From Marsupella aquatica (Eukaryota; Marchantiophyta), in contig OZ316893.1 in NCBI GenBank assembly GCA_973895155.1, forward strand, positions 13,206,001-13,270,000: DNA of 64,000 nt. Direction: 5' to 3'. Of the stretch, positions 1 through 10,362 are shown piece by piece. The position numbers were made by a program, and so were the translations under genes. The notes beneath the pieces are model-generated. The model searched no databases, was not told the DNA's origin, and was given only the letters and a program-made list of their open reading frames with translations. Numbering within the stretch: position 1 is the stretch's first letter; each line of letters starts with the position of its first letter.

Positions 1-272
1 TTTTCAAGGTAGCCACCATACATACTCAGCATGTTTGTACATACTTATCAGGATGTTTATGTTGTTAATGGAGATGTTAATGGAGCTGTCACACTTACTC
101 TGGATGCTTATTCTCTTAGAGTTTTTTACTAACTTGTCCCCTAAACTACTACCCAATATTATTAACTTGTTCCTTAGACAAAATTAATTATTAACTTAAT
201 TGTCCCCCATTTTTCATTTGGGTTAATATTAACTCATATATGGGTTCCCGTAACCAAGTGAGGCCAATGAAG

Positions 273-998
273 ATTTAGGGTTTAGGGTTTATACGATCCA
301 ATAACAACTTGCCAGATGGTAATGGGAACCCATATACATTTTAATATTGATACATATACAAAATGGAGGACATGTTGATAAAAAAAATTGTTTTGGGGGC
401 ACCTTAGCAATATTAGGTAATTTGGGGGACAGGTTAGTAGGGTTTAGGGGTTTAGAGTTTAGGGCCCTTAATGAACTTGGTACATATATATGCTCAATTG
501 ACAAAACTAGGCCTTACTTTGGAGTTTTGTAGCACTGAGGGTGTTATACCAATTTTTAGGTACCCCATGTATTCACAACATATTTTGCAAAAGAAAAGGA
601 AAAGGTAGGAGGGGGTTCGCTTTTGTCAATCTCTTGACCCACTTCAAGTCAAACATCCATACATATTCTATTCTTGGGTGTAATTGAAGCCCTACTTTTT
701 GAACAAATGTATAGGGTTTAGGGTGTATAGCCTACTAGTAGCCTCAAAGAGGGTTTAGGGTGTATAGGCTACTAGGAGTTGGCAGAGGGTTTAGGGTTTA
801 GGGTAGGCCTTCTTTCATTACTTCTAGGCCAGAGGCATAACTCACTAAATGGCCTCATTTGAACAATGGAGGTATAGGATGAGTTTTATGGGGTTGTTAT
901 GGCGGCCTCACCTTATACAATACAAAAGGTCGGAGGTAATTAGGGTTTAGGGTTTAGGGTTAGGTTTAGGGTTTAGGTTTAGGGTTTAGGTTTAGGGC
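273..998. repeat. Interstitial telomere-type (TTTAGGG) repeat patches
   Basis: Short runs of the plant telomere heptamer TTTAGGG are scattered here at about 273-290, 438-463, 712-722, 749-759 and 788-803. The longest run, at 941-998, mixes TTTAGGG with TTAGGG-like and shortened units. The array is degenerate and is separated by unique AT-rich DNA, so it is an internal telomeric tract and not a chromosome end. Such tracts are commonly left by break repair, telomere healing or spread by mobile elements. Further single TTTAGGG units occur elsewhere in the window, for example near 23945. No gene is supported in positions 1-1367. Confidence 0.85.
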
Positions 999-1367
999 AT
1001 AATGGTTTACTTAAACTTGTATTTGGGTAAATTTGACAAAGCAAGAATAAATCAAATAAAGGTTAAACTCATACAAGTTCATGCTTTTATGTACACACCT
1101 CCTCTATAGTAAGGAATCATCTCACGACATAAACACACCTGGCCTCATACGTGACCATTGGATTGAAGCAAAAACTAATATTGTCCATCTATGCGGATTT
1201 CATCCATGGTCCCTGCTGCCTCCCAGAACCCCAAGCATGCCGGGGCCGAAGACCCAACATTAATGTGACATATGTAAGAGCCTTCTTACTAATATTGTGC
1301 CAAATGTTCTTCCTTTGCAAGGATGCCACATAACATGAGGGGGTCTAACACAAGGAAAACTATATGT

Positions 1368-1782
1368 GAAGACATTATTAATGTTGTGTTCACATAATTA
1401 GCCCTACATATATTTGAGTCTGAATGAAACCCAATTCAGATTATTTGTAATAGTGAGTGAAGACAAAATTAATGGTGTCTCCAAATTTGCCCAAGTCTGC
1501 CTACAACCCACACCCCCTTCATCTGGCCGTCCGCACCCGGTCATTTAAATTATGTGTAAGAGTTATGGAAGACAACATACATGTTGTCTTCCTTTTTCCA
1601 AAGTGTGTAATTAGGAACCCGGGTACCCTTCTTCTGGCTGTCCGCATCCACCCGGTCTTTCACATTATTTGTAAGTGGAATGAAGACAAGATCATGTTGT
1701 CTACAGGTTTGCCCCGAAAGTTTCCAAGTGTCCTCTTTTTTTGGCCATTTGTGAGTGCGGAAGACAAGATGCGTGTCGTCTT
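1368..1782. repeat. Array of five quasi-palindromes GAAGACA...TGTCTTC
   Basis: Five 22-24-bp near-palindromes start at about 1368, 1459, 1568, 1682 and 1760. Each begins GAAGACA and ends in a degenerate TGTCTTC, and the third (1568-1591) is almost perfect. The spacing is 78-114 bp, and some flanking words recur (a CCGTCCGCAYCC segment, an ATTATTTGTAA segment), so this is a diverged tandem array with a hairpin in each unit. A 146-codon open frame at 1457-1897 runs through it but is built from the repeats and resembles no protein I know. The stretch from 1898 to 2138 shows nothing else. Confidence 0.6.
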
Positions 1783-2815
1783 TTGCATTCTAAACTTCAC
1801 AGAAGCAGACTGGAATGAATGTTATAATAGTAAGGAACTCCACTTTGTGACCAGGTTGAACGGAGTTGGCCCCTGCTTACCATTTGAACGAGACTAGCTA
1901 GCTTTAGCATGCATTGTATCCAAACAGACATGAGGTGTCATTGGTAATCAATTATGGACAATAATTTCATAATGAACACAACCTTGTAAGGTGAAAAATT
2001 TACTGAAGGAAATGTCTGTACAAGTTACGAGGACCCTTCATTTTCAATCAACCTACATATATACGCACTGACTACCACTGTTGGGAGCTCATGAAGTACC
2101 CATGATGCTACCACTGAAAATGGGGAAGGGTGTGGAAGTCAACTGGTAAATTGGGAAGGGTGCAGCAGCTGGTTGATACTCTGCCTGAAAGTATCCTGAG
2201 AAGAAGTGACTTGGGAGTCAATCTGAAGTATTTCTGAAAGCATAAACGTGTCTAAAGTGTAACCATCATCTATTGGAATATCATCCAAGGGACTCATGAC
2301 ATGAGATGGTCCCCCTCTTCCTCTGCCTCGGCCCCTCCCTCTACTTGCCACGCTCTTATGCCGCTTCTGCTTTTGTATGACACTGTCTTGCACTGCTAGG
2401 TCATCATCTTCAGGGTTCAGAAACACAACATTGGTAGTCGGATCAACTGCGAGTAGAGGAACTATCTTAATAGCCTGACCCTGGTGAGATTTTGAGACCG
2501 GTTTCCTCTTCTTAGAGGCTTGAACAGGTCCTAAGGCCAGTGTAGTTTCTCTCTGTAGTCCATACAATCCAAACAAACATCAGAAGATGTTGCAAACTCT
2601 ATATTGACATTACAAAACTTAAGGCGTTTGACCAGCAAAACATTGATGATAGAAATGTGGCATACCTGGGAGCCCATTGGTGCAGGTGCTGGTGTAGGGG
2701 CAGGTGGTGGAGTAGCTGTAGGGAGCTCATGCACTGATACCCCGGATACCCTTTCTCTTCCCCTTGCCCTGCCTCCCTACAATCCAAACAAACATGCAAA
2801 GGCAGTGGAGGTTAA

Positions 2816-3425
2816 CGTCCTGAACCTGCAAAGCGAAACTGCGAATAGAGCAAGGGAATTGGGGGCAGATCCATTCCAGACCTTGGAGGGGTTGGTTGGT
2901 GGTGCAGGGGGCGGTGCTGCTGCTGCTCTCCAACAATGCCCCCCTCCTTATTCGTCCCTACACAAAAAAAGATCTAATGTGAACAGGAAGACATCGTGGT
3001 TATCGTCTCCAACCTGTAGAGCAATTCAAGACGCATATACAGCAAGGCAGATCCATTCCAGACCTTGGAGGGGTTGGTTGGCGCTGCAGGGGGCGGTGCT
3101 GCTGCTAGTGCTGGGATCTGGAGGGATGCCCCCCTCCTTCGTCGCTACCAAAAAAAAATGAATGGTGACTTGAAAGACATCATGGTTCTCGTCTCCAACC
3201 TGCAAAGCAATTCAAGACACGGAAACAGCAAGGGAATTGGGGGCAGATCTATTCCAGACCTTGGAGGGCTTGGTTGGCGCTACACAGTAGACCTGGAGTT
3301 CTGCTGGTGCTGGACTGTCTGGGATGTCCAGGGATACACCCATTCCTCCCTACAATGAAACAAATGCACAGCAAACTTAAAAGACAAGAAGGATCACGTC
3401 TTCAACGTGCAAAGCAATTCTAGAT
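2816..3425 (-). repeat. Tandem ~190-bp units, each holding an intron piece and a small exon
   Basis: A landmark word (GCAAAGCAATTC and variants) recurs at about 2828, 3018, 3205 and 3413, giving units of about 187-208 bp. Each unit also carries a block like CAGACCTTGGAGGG on the plus strand. On the minus strand each unit has a pyrimidine-rich acceptor followed by a GCA/CCA-rich exon-like block. In the unit at 3293-3349 that block is a clean 57-nt phase-0 exon with a GT donor. In the next unit the matching donor GT reads CG, so that copy of the exon is probably unusable. The array appears to have grown by duplication of an exon-plus-intron cassette inside the 2139-5151 gene. Confidence 0.7.
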
Positions 3426-3605
3426 GTAGGCTAACCAAAGTAATTGGGGCCCAAAGAAGTCAGAAAATGAGTTCCATACGTCGGTGGGAGGCTCCAACAC
3501 ATGTGCATTCTGTTGAAAGCTGAGGGGGATCTCTGGATGGATAGGAACTTGAAATGCCTCTTCACATAAACAGTCCTCAATAGGAGCTGGTACCTCCTCC
3601 ATCCC

Positions 3606-3920
3606 TTGGGCTTCTTGCTATGGTTGGTCCTCTGGTGTGTTTTCTGGTACCTACTCCTCCCCTTGGGCTTCTTGCTGTGGTTGGTCCTCTGGTGTGTTCT
3701 CTGGTACCTCCTCCTCCCCTATCTCTTCTTGCTGTGGTTGTTCCTTTGGTGTGTTCTTTGGTACCTCCTCCTCCCCTATCTCTTCTTGCTGTGGTTGTTC
3801 CTCTGGTGTGTTCTCTGGTACCTCCTCCTCCCCTATCTCTTCTTCCTGTGGTCGGTCCTCTGGTGGGTTCTCTGCTACCTTGTCCTCCCCTTGGGCTTCT
3901 TGCTGTGCTTGGTCCTCTGT
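3606..3920 (-). repeat. 57-bp coding minisatellite encoding 19-residue acidic repeats
   Basis: About five and a half copies of a 57-bp unit start near 3621, 3678, 3735, 3792, 3849 and 3906. On the minus strand they encode 19-residue repeats rich in Glu, Pro and Gln, with the core EEVPENTPE. All units keep the same frame, so the array expanded while the exon was translated. The two leftmost units contain TAG stops. The array lies inside exon B of the 2139-5151 gene. Confidence 0.85.
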
Positions 3921-5151
3921 TGGCTCGTCATCCCCATGAACTGATTCATGAGGTCCATCCTCTTCATCCCCCGCCATTGTTTCTTCCGGTTCTTCCGCTG
4001 CTGCACCAGTTATAGCAGGTTCCTGTGGTTCTTCCTTGGGTCCCTCTTCATCACTTTCCTCACACAGGAAACCCCACTTTGCAGGGCCAATCTCATAATC
4101 ACTCTCATCAGAGGTGTCCTGCCACACCTCTGAGACTCCAGCCTACACAATAACACAGCACTATGAATCTCACATGGCACAGGCATACATTACAAAACAA
4201 AGAATTCATGGAGCCTAGACTTACCGCCTCCCAAGCACTTCAAACTGTCATGCCCCTCCTCTTGTATTCTTGGATGAGATTTGCAGTAGACTTTGCAAGC
4301 GTTGTGGGCTTCTGGTCTCGCTTCCATTCCTTGTAGTCAGCGGCAGCAGCTTCGAAATCTATTAGCTTGGGCGCAATCTTCCACTTCAGCAGTGCCCTTT
4401 TCTGCTTCAAGTATTCCACTGCCTGACCAATGAGGTTCTCCCGAACTTCCTCAATGTGCAGAAGATGGGGAGGTTGCACCTCCACATGCAGCTGAGGGAA
4501 ACAACATTGTAGCATGGCATTGTCCATTTTTAAAGCTACCAGTTTTTTATCCCTAGGCAGCACAATGGGCATCTGTTTGATAAGCTCAATCCATCCAAAC
4601 ACAATAGGAGAAGTGCCAGCAGACTCTAGAAATTCCAACAACATCTCAAACATAGAATCATCTAGCAAACAGGACCAACCCTGCTTGCACATGGGATGAA
4701 TGTGTGCAGCTTTGATAACCCGAACGAGAAGCGTTTTTGTTGGGACAGTGGGCTCCTCTCCAACAACCAGATATTTCTTCTTCAGCATAGCTTTCCTCCT
4801 AGACTTGGATTGCTTCCATCGCAGCTGAATGGTAGACCTCAGGCGCGTCCATGTTGCTTCATTAGGCTCCTTCACAGCAGCAATCCGACCCGGCTTGCGG
4901 TTCTTGTCTACACGAGCTGAGAGTTCAAATCTTGAAGCCAACCAAGGCAGGCCCGGCTCCAACAGTGCAGTTGGCAACTGCAGGTTGTGGGCAATATACA
5001 TATGGGTCTGGAATGCCTTGAAAGATGGATAGGAGCGGGGCTTATGGGTCCCAACTATGCAAAACCAGTTGTGTTTGCCCTTACCATCAACATGGTGACG
5101 GAAGTGGACATCTTCCTTGGCTATGGAGTTATTAGTGCCCTGTGGCGCCAT

Positions 5152-6629
5152 AGCAACTGTGAAGACTACAAAGCAGCCTTGGTTGGGCTTAAGATCTCAC
5201 CCAACCCTCGTCTGTGCTCTTCAACTGCCACTCCACACCTAGAATGACACGCAGGAAATTAAAAAGACATACCAACATACACAGGAAATATAGCAGCATC
5301 AAAAGCTCCAAAGAAAACTTCACCCTACACAAAGAGTGACCTAGGAGATGATGATAATCACACGGAACAGGGGAAGAAACCAGGCGTCAAGTTTTATTTT
5401 CCAGGTGCGCGCTTCTTAGAGTATGATAATTGAGAGTCCCGATTCCCGCATGGGAGGTGAAGTGAACTACAGAAGCCATGAACTACACAAGTCGTCATTG
5501 CAAAAATTTGGTTTGCATCAAACTGGGGGCAGATCATGGAATGTTTGCAATGCCTGTGCATAGAGAGTGCTTGTAAAACTAAGAATTCTCTGCCAACAAT
5601 TGACTAATGATTAAACCAAATCTAGTAGCAAACGAAATGAGACAGTGCGAGTAGAACTAAGATTTATTTTAGAGAGCTTTAGAAAATGCTTTGACCTAGT
5701 TGCAAACAACTTGAAGGAGACAGACGAAGATTCAGGAACTTTTACAAAATCATTCAACCTGGGGGACTGTCGTTGCAAACAAATTGACGGGTTGAAAGAG
5801 CACTCTTAAAGACTGAGTGAGAGGAAAAGAGAGAACAACGAGAAGCAACTATCATGCACCAACACTATAGCGAGAGGTAACGCGAATTTCCGGCCTCCCG
5901 ATGGCCGCCTAAGATCAATGTAACAGTCCAGTTCTTCCTCACCCGCCTCTCTTCCAAAACCCTCTTTTGTCTCCCACCAACAAACACTACCGATCTCTCT
6001 ACGGGACATTAGTTCATTCTCGTCTGCTACGTCTTTTGACTATTCTTCAACTACCAAAATAAAGCAATGCAAGCCAAACTTAAGTATAGGAGAACGTCCA
6101 ACCTTCAGCCTGCCTGCCTCGTTGCTTCAAAGCAAAACGCCCTTGAATCTCTCGCGCATCGATGAATCCTGTACGGGACCCCTGGGAGTTGGAATGGTTG
6201 CAACCTCATAGAGTCACAGGGTCACATTTGGCTCTCGCGAAACCTCAAACCTCAAAGAGCGGTTCTGACAGCTCACTGCGGTTCTTTGCCACAGCACTGA
6301 GGGGGTCAAACAACAATGCAAGTTTGCGCAAATAATTTATAGAGGCCAATCTATAGTCATCACCTGTGAAAATGGGGCTACATTCATTTCTGGTACTCTG
6401 AAATGATAATGTTTGGACCATCGGCAATCAGATTGACTCAATGCAACAAGACAAAACTTACAGACACATTGGGTAGCCAGTTTGAGAGGTGGGGAACGTC
6501 GTCCAGGTGGGGAACGTCGCATTTAGTGGCTGCTGCTCTGCAACCAGATTGGACCCCGCGCTTTGCTTATGCCCATGCTCCCAACAAAAAATGCAACGTG
6601 CTGCAACAGTCTTCTCCTACCGAACCCGA
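5152..6629. other. Unassigned region upstream of the decayed minus-strand gene
   Basis: This stretch would hold the promoter and 5' leader of the minus-strand gene ending at 5151. Small open frames occur on both strands but are short, overlap one another and match no family I know. I see no RNA gene, tandem array or clear promoter motif. Confidence 0.4.
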
Positions 6630-7077
6630 CCATCAACAAACCCGATCATCAACAAGCAGCGACATCCACAAAAGTCGAGCATCGATTGAACCCGAGCACC
6701 CGCCAGAGCATGGCCAGCAGATCAACAACATAGACCGATGATTGTCGGGCCGGGGTTTAGCGGTAGGGAACCCTAAACCCCCCAAAACAACCGAATACAT
6801 AATACAATATGTATTCAAGTGTAAACCCGCCCACACCGTATTTACAACCGTGGTGTTGACTGCGTTGGACACTCAGTTGGGATCACGGTAACTACGGCGC
6901 GGACCACGGAGGACTGGACGCGACCACGCAGTGTACAATGTTAAGTTACGTTGTGGTAAACTGCAGAGTTTGGCCCTCACAAGAACAGTGAGTACAAATC
7001 ATTAAGAGGGGGCCCATCAGGTAAAAAAAGTTCCCCGGGGGCCCATCAGGTAAGAAAGGTTCCGTAGAGGGCCCATC
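6630..7077 (+). mobile_element. Dispersed repeat with GGGCCCATCAGGTAA end, copy 1
   Basis: This segment is clearly similar along most of its length to 18190-18630. Shared landmarks, in order, are ATCAACAA-rich DNA, a CCCTAAACCCC stretch, ACATAATRCAATATGT, a GTGTACAA block, and a terminal block with two or three copies of GGGCCCATCAGGTAA. The second copy belongs to a larger unit with inverted ends (17611-18630). Here no matching left end was found upstream, so this copy is partial. No coding capacity is seen. A non-autonomous DNA transposon fits the inverted ends of copy 2; a solo LTR is the alternative. Confidence 0.6.
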
Positions 7078-7088
7078 AAGCATATACC

Positions 7089-7445
7089 TCAATAATAGTT
7101 TGAGTAAAGTTGGAGTACTTTCATACAAGTTTTGGGGCTTACTTACAAAACTTTACTAGTAATGACGGTTGAGTAAAGTTGGAGTACTTTGATACCAGTT
7201 TTGGGGCTTACTTACGAAACTTTCCTAGTAATAATAGTTTGAGCAAAGTTGGAGTAGTTTGATATGAGTTTAGGGCCTACTTACGAAACTTTACTAGTAA
7301 TAGTGGTATGATGTAAAGCTTGAGGCTTAATGCGAAACTTTACTAGTAATAATAGTTTGAGTAAAGTTTGAGTACTTTAATACGACTTTGGGGCTTAGTT
7401 GCGAAACTTTACTAGTAATAATAATTTGAGGGAAGTTTGAGTACT
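7089..7445. repeat. ~70-bp minisatellite, about five copies
   Basis: A 50-75-bp unit is repeated about five times. Its core is TTTGAGTAAAGTTGGAGTACTTT, followed by a GGGGCTTACTTACGAAACTTTACTAGTAAT-like half. Units start near 7091, 7160, 7230, 7350 and 7423, with one shortened copy near 7301. It abuts the dispersed repeat ending at 7077, so it may be an internal tandem region of that element. No open frame runs through it. Confidence 0.8.
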
Positions 7446-9539
7446 TTGAGTAATTTTAGTGATTTTTGGCTTTGTACTATTGAGGGCATTTTTGGAGAAG
7501 AAGAATCCACCCTCAACATTTGAATCAACTCATCATGTAGATTCTTGTGTAAAATTAGCAGAAATAAATATCTCTTAGTCTTCTAAGTATATTAAGGTCC
7601 TGTTACCAGAGCATTATGGAGACTGAATGCCCCTCAAAACTTAGTGGGTTGGAGCTCTATTTTTTTAGGCATTCTAGCTATCCTACAATGCCATGTAAAT
7701 AGGACTTTGCCATATTTATCCCTTACTGATTTCTTGTTTTAGGTTAAGGTGAATGCACATTCAAGATTTGGACCAAGGCACTATGAAATTCTACTCTTAC
7801 TAGAGTAATTAAACCAACAAAGTTGAGTCTCACACATATAAGTGTATTAACAACTTGTTACTGGGGCAAAATGAACAACTAGTCAATTGTCCTTGCCACG
7901 TTTTCAATATATTTGTTTTTTTCCTTTCTAAGGACAAACACCCTTTTGAGCATTCCAAGCCTTCCTCCTGTAAAGACTCTGGTCAGTTTTGGCTTTGTAT
8001 TTTTTAATAATTTACTGTAGTTTCCACAATATTATTGTGCTTACAAACAGGCCACTTCTTCCACTCCACCTGCAGTAAGGTGGCTACACTACTCTTGCTT
8101 CTTGAGGAACAAACTGTGGACTATTACTACCAAAACACCCTTATCTCCATCCCTTGTCACCATTATCCTTGTTTTTATTAATGCTCATCTTCTCCCGAAC
8201 TCCAGTCTTCTATTTTTCCTGCCCACTTTCCTGACTTGATACACCCCTGCATGTCAAGGATCAAAATGGTGTAGGGTTATTTATGCAATTTGATTCATCT
8301 TACACATATTTTTGTAATAAATGTAATTTGTCATAATTTATAATATGAACTGAACCCTTAAAGATATGAAAGTGACAAAAACATATTTCTAAACTATTTA
8401 AACAGTGCATTTATCATTCACAGTACAGTTTTATATATGAAAATTTGAAGAATGCAAACCTTTGGAGAATGTAAACAACTCCAACCAAGCTCAATCTGGT
8501 CTTGTTTCAAGAGCTTGACATATGATCTGGTCTATAGCTCATGATGCCTCTGGAAGAAAGCGTTATCCTATACCTTATAAAGTTGTTTTGCTTTTCCTTT
8601 TTGCGGAAAAGGGGAAGGATAAGCAATCTTCTTTTCAATCCAAAAGCTCATCTGATTTTCGCCCTCTTCCAAAAGGAACCCAAATAACAAATTACTGAAA
8701 ATCCTGTATGATTGAAGCCTGGTGGTCTAGCTATGACTTGGGACCAATAGGTCTCTGTTCAATCCCTTACTAGACAATTACCTCTAGGTTCTACTCTTGT
8801 AAGTAGCTTGGGTTTTGTTCTGAACCATCTTGGACGGGTTTAAAGACAGTGTTAAGCACCATAGGTGCTTGTTCTGTGGAACAATATTTCCTACCCAACA
8901 GTTATTCTCCAGGGCTTGCTTGTGTCAGGGCTTGTGTATGTAGCATCTCGTGTAGCATGGGTATGAGAGATATACTTGATGGACACCATGCCAGTAAAAG
9001 TTATCCACCAAATGTTTTGGCACATTGAACCCCTCTAGGAGCCATACAAGATATTCTTGGAGGGGTTCTTCTAAAGCAAGACTTTGGATTATTAAGAAGA
9101 AACTGGGTGAACAATGACTACAAGCTTTTGAACCACAAAACATGTTTGGTTGAACCGTGAATACAGGATGACAACCACAAACTATGCTTGGTTGATTCAC
9201 ATGCATTGAATGGGCTGGACATCATCATCATCATTGTTGGGACAATTTCCTCATGGGCATAAGGCATGAGATGGCATTGTCTTGCATAAATGCAGCCCTT
9301 TCTTTTGCTGCCCTCAACTTGACTGATGGCCCAGCTGATGGCATCATATGAAAGAGGGAGAATTCTTTGCCCAATGGCAGTTCTCGTGGAGATCCTAGGG
9401 CAAATGGGAGCACAACGGCAGGAAAAGTTCCGACCCTTGCAGTCCCAACCTTTGAGAAAGAAATGCTCGATAGCATCTAAGCTTAGGTCTTTGAGCTCCT
9501 GGCTATGGAGTTCAGACTGTAGCACAGTTTTCGCGCCAC
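7446..9539. other. AT-rich unassigned region
   Basis: No gene with recognisable homology, start context or splice structure is visible. Short open frames at about 8925-9558 on the minus strand and 9326-9619 on the plus strand overlap each other and have no known motif. The right edge runs into the 5' monomers of the retrotransposon copy that starts near 9540. A tRNA-like block lies at 8714-8840. Confidence 0.4.
8714..8840 (+). mobile_element. Possible tRNA-derived SINE head
   Basis: The segment has an A-box-like TGGTCTAGCTATG at about 8723 and a good B-box-like TGTTCAATCCC at 8756-8766, spaced as in RNA polymerase III promoters of tRNA-derived SINEs. It does not fold into a full cloverleaf, so it is not a working tRNA gene. 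The 3' boundary is a guess and no target duplication was found. An old tRNA relic is equally possible. Confidence 0.3.
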
Positions 9540-10230
9540 TTCGACTACCCTCCCGCACTCAGTTTTTCTCGGAATCTAGTTTTCTAAGTTGCATTAGCTT
9601 GCTCTTGCGAGGCGCATGAAATCAATATAAAACACGTCCAAAACGGTGCCGTATCGACATACTTATGGTCCCATTCATTTTTGTCGTTTTTCTGCGATTT
9701 TTGTCTTCCTTTCGACGGTCATATCTTGGTCAATCTTTCACAGATTTCAGATTTCTCAAGTGCTTTGTATAGCTCTTCTTTGAGAGAATCAGATTGATCC
9801 CAAGAGCGGTCCAATTGGTCTTCTATTGCCCCGATTGGACTTTGATTAGCTCTCACGTTTTTTCTTCAATTTCCACCGTTCTCACTTTCAATTAGCTTTG
9901 GGGTCCTGTAGCAGTTCCTCATTCACGGAATCCGACATTCTCATGTGATTTGGCCAGCTCTTGTCCAGGAGTGCAACATCTATCCCTACCGCGGTCCTTT
10001 TGGTGACATCTCAACCACTTTCGGCTCCGATTACGATTCTGATTTACTCCTCCATTTTTGGTGACGGTTTCCCTTGATCAGCTTTGGAGCATTCCTGTAT
10101 TGCCACGTTTCTCCTCCGATTGGTGGTTGCCTTTCTTCTTCAGTTCTGACAAGGTGGCTTTTGCCAAGTTTAGTGGACCAGTTTGCATTCCACCATCTTT
10201 GGGAGCTGTAGCAGCACGCTCAAATCAACG
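9540..10230 (+). promoter_or_regulatory. Diverged 5' monomer array of retrotransposon copy 1
   Basis: The segment keeps the layout of the 186-bp monomers of the other full-length copy but is strongly diverged. The AGCTCTT landmark near the end of a monomer recurs at about 9601, 9772 and 9957, spacings of 171 and 185 bp. The first occurrence is flanked by CTCGGAATC upstream and GCGAGGCGC downstream, matching monomer words in copy 2. In LINEs such as mouse L1, repeated 5' monomers act as promoters; that role is inferred here by analogy. Confidence 0.5.
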
Positions 10231-10362
10231 GAGAGATATTCACTCGCACCGACTCCTCAACGGACACATCGACGAGTGCTCCATCTTTGTTCCCGGCTGT
10301 GCTTGCACGTGCTCAACGGTTTTCTAGGCTAGCAGTGGCGCCGTTTCTCGGATTTTGACGCG

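Larger units (their letters stand above)
2139..5151 (-). pseudogene. Decayed multi-exon gene for an unrecognised acidic, RG-rich protein
   Basis: I do not recognise this gene. Reading leftward, exon A (5151-4225) begins at an ATG and encodes about 300 residues. Near its start is a degenerate C2H2-like segment (one Cys, then an H-x4-H pair). Exon A splices by a GTAAGT donor to exon B (4142-3480), an acidic exon with 19-residue repeats. Exon B splices to small proline/alanine-rich exons, including 3349-3293 and 2776-2666, and to a last exon (2552-2139) with a KKRK patch and an RGRGRG run. Phase 0 is kept at the junctions, which argues that the structure is real. Three in-frame stops interrupt it: TGA at 4240-4242, 15 nt before the exon A donor, and TAG at 3651-3653 and 3618-3620. 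The TAG at 3618 replaces the CAG found at the same place in sister repeats. The basic and RG patches suggest a nuclear or nucleic-acid-binding protein, but that is inference. It could be a pseudogene or a gene carried by a mobile element. Confidence 0.55.

Noticed and set aside
1457-1897. 146-codon open frame on the plus strand
   Set aside because: It runs through the quasi-palindrome array and its residues follow the repeat; no family features.
2604-3161. 185-codon plus-strand frame rich in Gly/Ala
   Set aside because: It is the reverse shadow of the small proline/alanine exons of the minus-strand gene.
3606-4015. Leucine-rich plus-strand frames that look like membrane proteins
   Set aside because: They are antisense readings of the acidic 57-bp repeat; GAG/GAA codons read as CTC/TTC on the other strand.
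9118-9558. 146-codon minus-strand frame
   Set aside because: Overlaps the start of the retrotransposon 5' monomers, has no known motif and is matched by an equally long frame on the opposite strand.
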